A stretch of DNA of 64,000 nucleotides from Rhynchospora pubera (taxonomy: Eukaryota; Streptophyta; Magnoliopsida; Poales; Cyperaceae). This document shows positions 62,979-64,000 of this stretch, one piece after another. Location: assembly GCA_028095005.1 (NCBI GenBank), contig CM051460.1, positions 19,081,501-19,145,500 on the forward strand. Direction: 5' to 3'. A program made the translations under genes and the position numbers. Every line of letters begins with the position of its first letter. Positions within the stretch are counted from its first letter, which is position 1. The notes beneath the pieces were generated by a model, which searched no databases, was not told where the DNA came from, and saw nothing but the letters and a program-made list of their open reading frames with translations.

Positions 62979-64000
62979 TATAGTTATTTATTCTGAAAGC
63001 TAAGTAATCTTCTATATATGTTACTGGACAAGAAGGTCAAGCAATATATAATTTTTCTGAAACGTTTTTATTGGCAGAACTGTGAGAAATCGGACTAATG
63101 AATATTATCATTTAGTATATACCCCGAATCAAATAAAAATAATGCATTATATTGATGCGAAAGTGACACATCTTTATTTCCAGTAGACGCCAGTATTTAA
63201 GTATATAGATCATATGTAGTGCATAAATTTATCTAATCAATTAAAGTATAGTAGCATATTAAGCATTTAATATTTAACTTAAAAACATTGATCTCTTCTT
63301 GGCAGGGCTTAATTATAGTAACAATCCAACAATTTAATACTTCGAATATTCTTTAAAGAGTGCTACTGATCAGTATAGGCTAGCTGGATTGGAATGCGCT
63401 TCCAATCAGATCCGATATTGGTGCTTTCAGAGCAGATATATCTCATGATAAATTAAGAGCAAGCTAGTACGTTGGACCATGTATACGAGTCCACTAAGAG
63501 CATGCAATTGAGATTGGCTAGCTGCATTACCCCCAAAAATAAAAAATAAAAAAGAGAGGGGGGGGGGGGGTGGGGTTGTTAGTATTAATCTAAGCCTGTA
63601 GGTTGGCTCTTAGTTATAGGAATATGCTTCTCGATTACTTAATCAAAAGAGATTTTAGACACCTAGCTAGCTAGGAGTAGAGGATTAGTTATAGAATTAA
63701 TTAAGTAGGGTGCTAATATTAATAATAAATATCTTTTACGCATTTTTTTTGTCTCTAAACATGAGAGCAAGTGCACCTTTTGTGATACTTGGTTCCTCAG
63801 CAAGAGAGCAGCTCATTGTCGAGTCAGCATCTCTCCTTGTTTTGTATATATAAAGAAAATAATTGATGCAAGTTAAACAAGGTCAAATGTTAATTAACTT
63901 AGTCAGAGATTAGTCACTCCAATGCGATTTCAGTTTTATGTTATATATATTATACTTTAAAATGGAAAGTCAAAGTAAGCAGTACTGGAACTGCTAATGA
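62979..64000. other. Intergenic stretch with a G run
   Basis: No gene seen. There is a run of 13 G at 63558-63570. Confidence 0.5.

Noticed and set aside
1..64000. tRNA, rRNA or organellar insertions
   Set aside because: I saw no cloverleaf with tRNA consensus boxes and no rRNA or plastid-like blocks by eye. A tRNAscan and organelle BLAST would settle it.

Overview
This is nuclear DNA of a flowering plant, most likely a eudicot. It is AT-rich and full of transposable elements. The plant assignment rests on a plant-type MATE transporter, the first exon of an EG16-like GH16 glucanase, L1-type LINEs with a plant ORF1 zinc knuckle and a C-terminal RNase H, an Angela/BARE-like Copia element, MULEs, and hAT and CACTA ends. 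Only two stretches look like host genes. One is a complete intronless MATE/DTX efflux carrier (37614-39248, minus). The other is an isolated 5' exon of a GH16 gene (3715-3977, minus). Nearly everything else is mobile DNA or its debris, and many elements can be bounded to the base by their target-site duplications (TSDs).

Layout, left part. Positions 1-176 are the right end of a hAT element. 1146-3050 is a 5'-truncated, dead LINE on the minus strand. 3715-3977 is the GH16 exon. 4092-10787 is a full-length LINE with two open ORFs and a 17-bp TSD, sitting about 100 bp upstream of the GH16 start codon. 12369-13408 is a hAT element interrupted by a second hAT (12713-13382), both with perfect 8-bp TSDs. 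16611-17501 is another hAT with a perfect 8-bp TSD.

Layout, centre. 17810-35836 is an 18-kb Mutator-like element (MULE A) with a 9-bp TSD. It holds a decayed transposase, a complete Copia element (20117-31093) with three in-frame stops, a 1079-bp MULE-type element inside the Copia 5' LTR, and a solo LTR of a related family (31213-32967). The MATE gene follows after two palindromic MITEs. 39871-43108 is an unusual tail-to-tail pair of small LTR elements that together share one 5-bp TSD.

Layout, right part. 43114-55205 is gene-free, AT-rich DNA with palindromic MITEs, some nested. 55206-56706 is an internally deleted relative of MULE A (MULE B) that has lost its right end. 57566-57926 is a CACTA end made of ACCGGT palindromes, followed by two abutting foldback MITEs. 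58838-62978 is a third MULE (C) with about 470-bp terminal inverted repeats (TIRs) and a broken FAR1-like transposase.

Apart from the MATE gene, and perhaps the GH16 gene, the genes do not work together. The window mainly records layered transposition. The points most worth checking are the compound LTR unit, the hairpin kept by a paired base change in both MULE A and MULE B, the precursor-like foldback at 35315-35415, and the intact LINE in front of the GH16 exon. All comparisons were made by eye, without database searches.
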